Shown: piece after piece, positions 63,601 to 64,000 of the stretch | How the letters are laid out: every line of letters starts with the position of its first letter | How positions within the stretch are numbered: position 1 is the first letter of the stretch | Source of the DNA: Mugil cephalus | Taxonomy: Eukaryota > Chordata > Actinopteri > Mugiliformes > Mugilidae | Direction: 5' to 3' | Length of the DNA stretch: 64,000 nt | Assembly (NCBI RefSeq): GCF_022458985.1 | Contig: NC_061783.1 | Coordinates: 12,965,913-13,029,912 of the forward strand | Translations under genes and position numbers: made by a program | Notes under the pieces: model-generated | Seen by the model: only the letters and a program-made list of their open reading frames with translations | What the model was told of the DNA's origin: nothing | Databases searched by the model: none

Positions 63601-64000
63601 AAAACAGTCAGGAGTTCATGATGACAAACACTTCTCCAGGAGGAGCTGGGCTCAGTTCAGCAACTTCAGCTTTTAGTGAGATGAATGGGAACGGCCTTTG
63701 TGGTGCCTGGGAAGTCCTTATTCCGAGACCTATAGAGAGTTTATTGCTTTTACAACTAGACTGTATGATAAAGTGCCATCTCTGCCGCCACCCGCTCTCC
63801 CACCTTAACGTTTCCTCTCACCTTCCCTGCGTGCTTCTGCAGCTGAGATCCCTGTCGCCTTTGTTATCTTGGTTTTCTTTTTTCCTTTTTTTTAACCTCT
63901 TTGTTAACTTCCCCATCGCTTTTCTCGCCTTCATCCCGGCGCGCGTCCTTATTTCACCGTCAGTTTCCCCTCCGCTCTCTCCACACGCCTCTCTCTCTCA
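60620..64000. other. Gene-free right end with enhancer-like stretches
   Basis: No coding exon is supported. Balanced-composition stretches with homeodomain-type TAATTA/TAAT cores occur at about 60,700-60,950, 61,840-62,270, 62,370-62,470 and 63,200-63,500. Microsatellites: TG (61,036-61,051) and CT (62,936-62,951). The last 230 bases are strongly pyrimidine-rich. Confidence 0.4.

Noticed and set aside
1..64000. tRNA, rRNA, snRNA or CRISPR-like features
   Set aside because: No B-box with a cloverleaf, no 5S or U-RNA signatures and no evenly spaced repeats with unique spacers were found; regular repeats are microsatellites.

Overview
The window is vertebrate nuclear DNA, almost certainly from a teleost fish. 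Two spliced protein-coding genes read cleanly, both on the + strand. One is a fish-type fatty acid-binding protein gene (fabp11) and the other is fam8a1, each with canonical GT..AG introns. The dispersed repeats are also those expected in fish: Tc1/mariner-type relics, L2-like and L1-like LINE tails, a fold-back element, and many CA, CT and TA microsatellites. No bacterial, phage or organellar features are present.

Layout. 1-400: AT-rich upstream DNA. 395-1782: fabp11, with a promoter (CCAAT and TATA-like boxes), four coding exons and a polyadenylation signal. About 1.8-13.55 kb: roughly 12 kb with no recognisable gene, containing a fold-back element, an orphan CpG-dense block and a 55-bp direct repeat. 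13.56-18.29 kb: fam8a1, with five coding exons and two transposon relics in intron 3. 18.3-34.47 kb: about 16 kb without a supported gene, holding CTCF-like motifs, a polypurine block, a 1-kb AT-rich degenerate repeat field and an L1-like relic. 34.47-35.1 kb: a promoter-like assembly made of a long CT tract, an ATG-free exon-like segment ending in a consensus donor, and a CpG-dense block. 35.1-64 kb: no recognised coding exon, but a second ATG-free exon-like segment lies at 57,278-57,483, with L1-like, Tc1-type and L2-like relics and several enhancer-like stretches.

Interpretation. fabp11 encodes a cytosolic fatty-acid carrier. fam8a1 encodes an RDD-domain membrane protein of the ER HRD1 degradation complex. 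They are neighbours, not a functional unit. The right 30 kb is best read as the promoter, noncoding 5' exons and long introns of a + strand gene whose coding part lies beyond the window. ATXN1 is a candidate because it has several untranslated 5' exons with huge introns and lies in the same human band (6p22.3) as FAM8A1, but nothing coding in the window proves it. I found no new biological system. The items most worth a second look are the unassigned promoter and exon pair, a CCAAT-CCAAT-TATA promoter candidate near 56.0 kb, RFX-type X-boxes (one inside a transposon relic), and a set of CTCF-like motifs.
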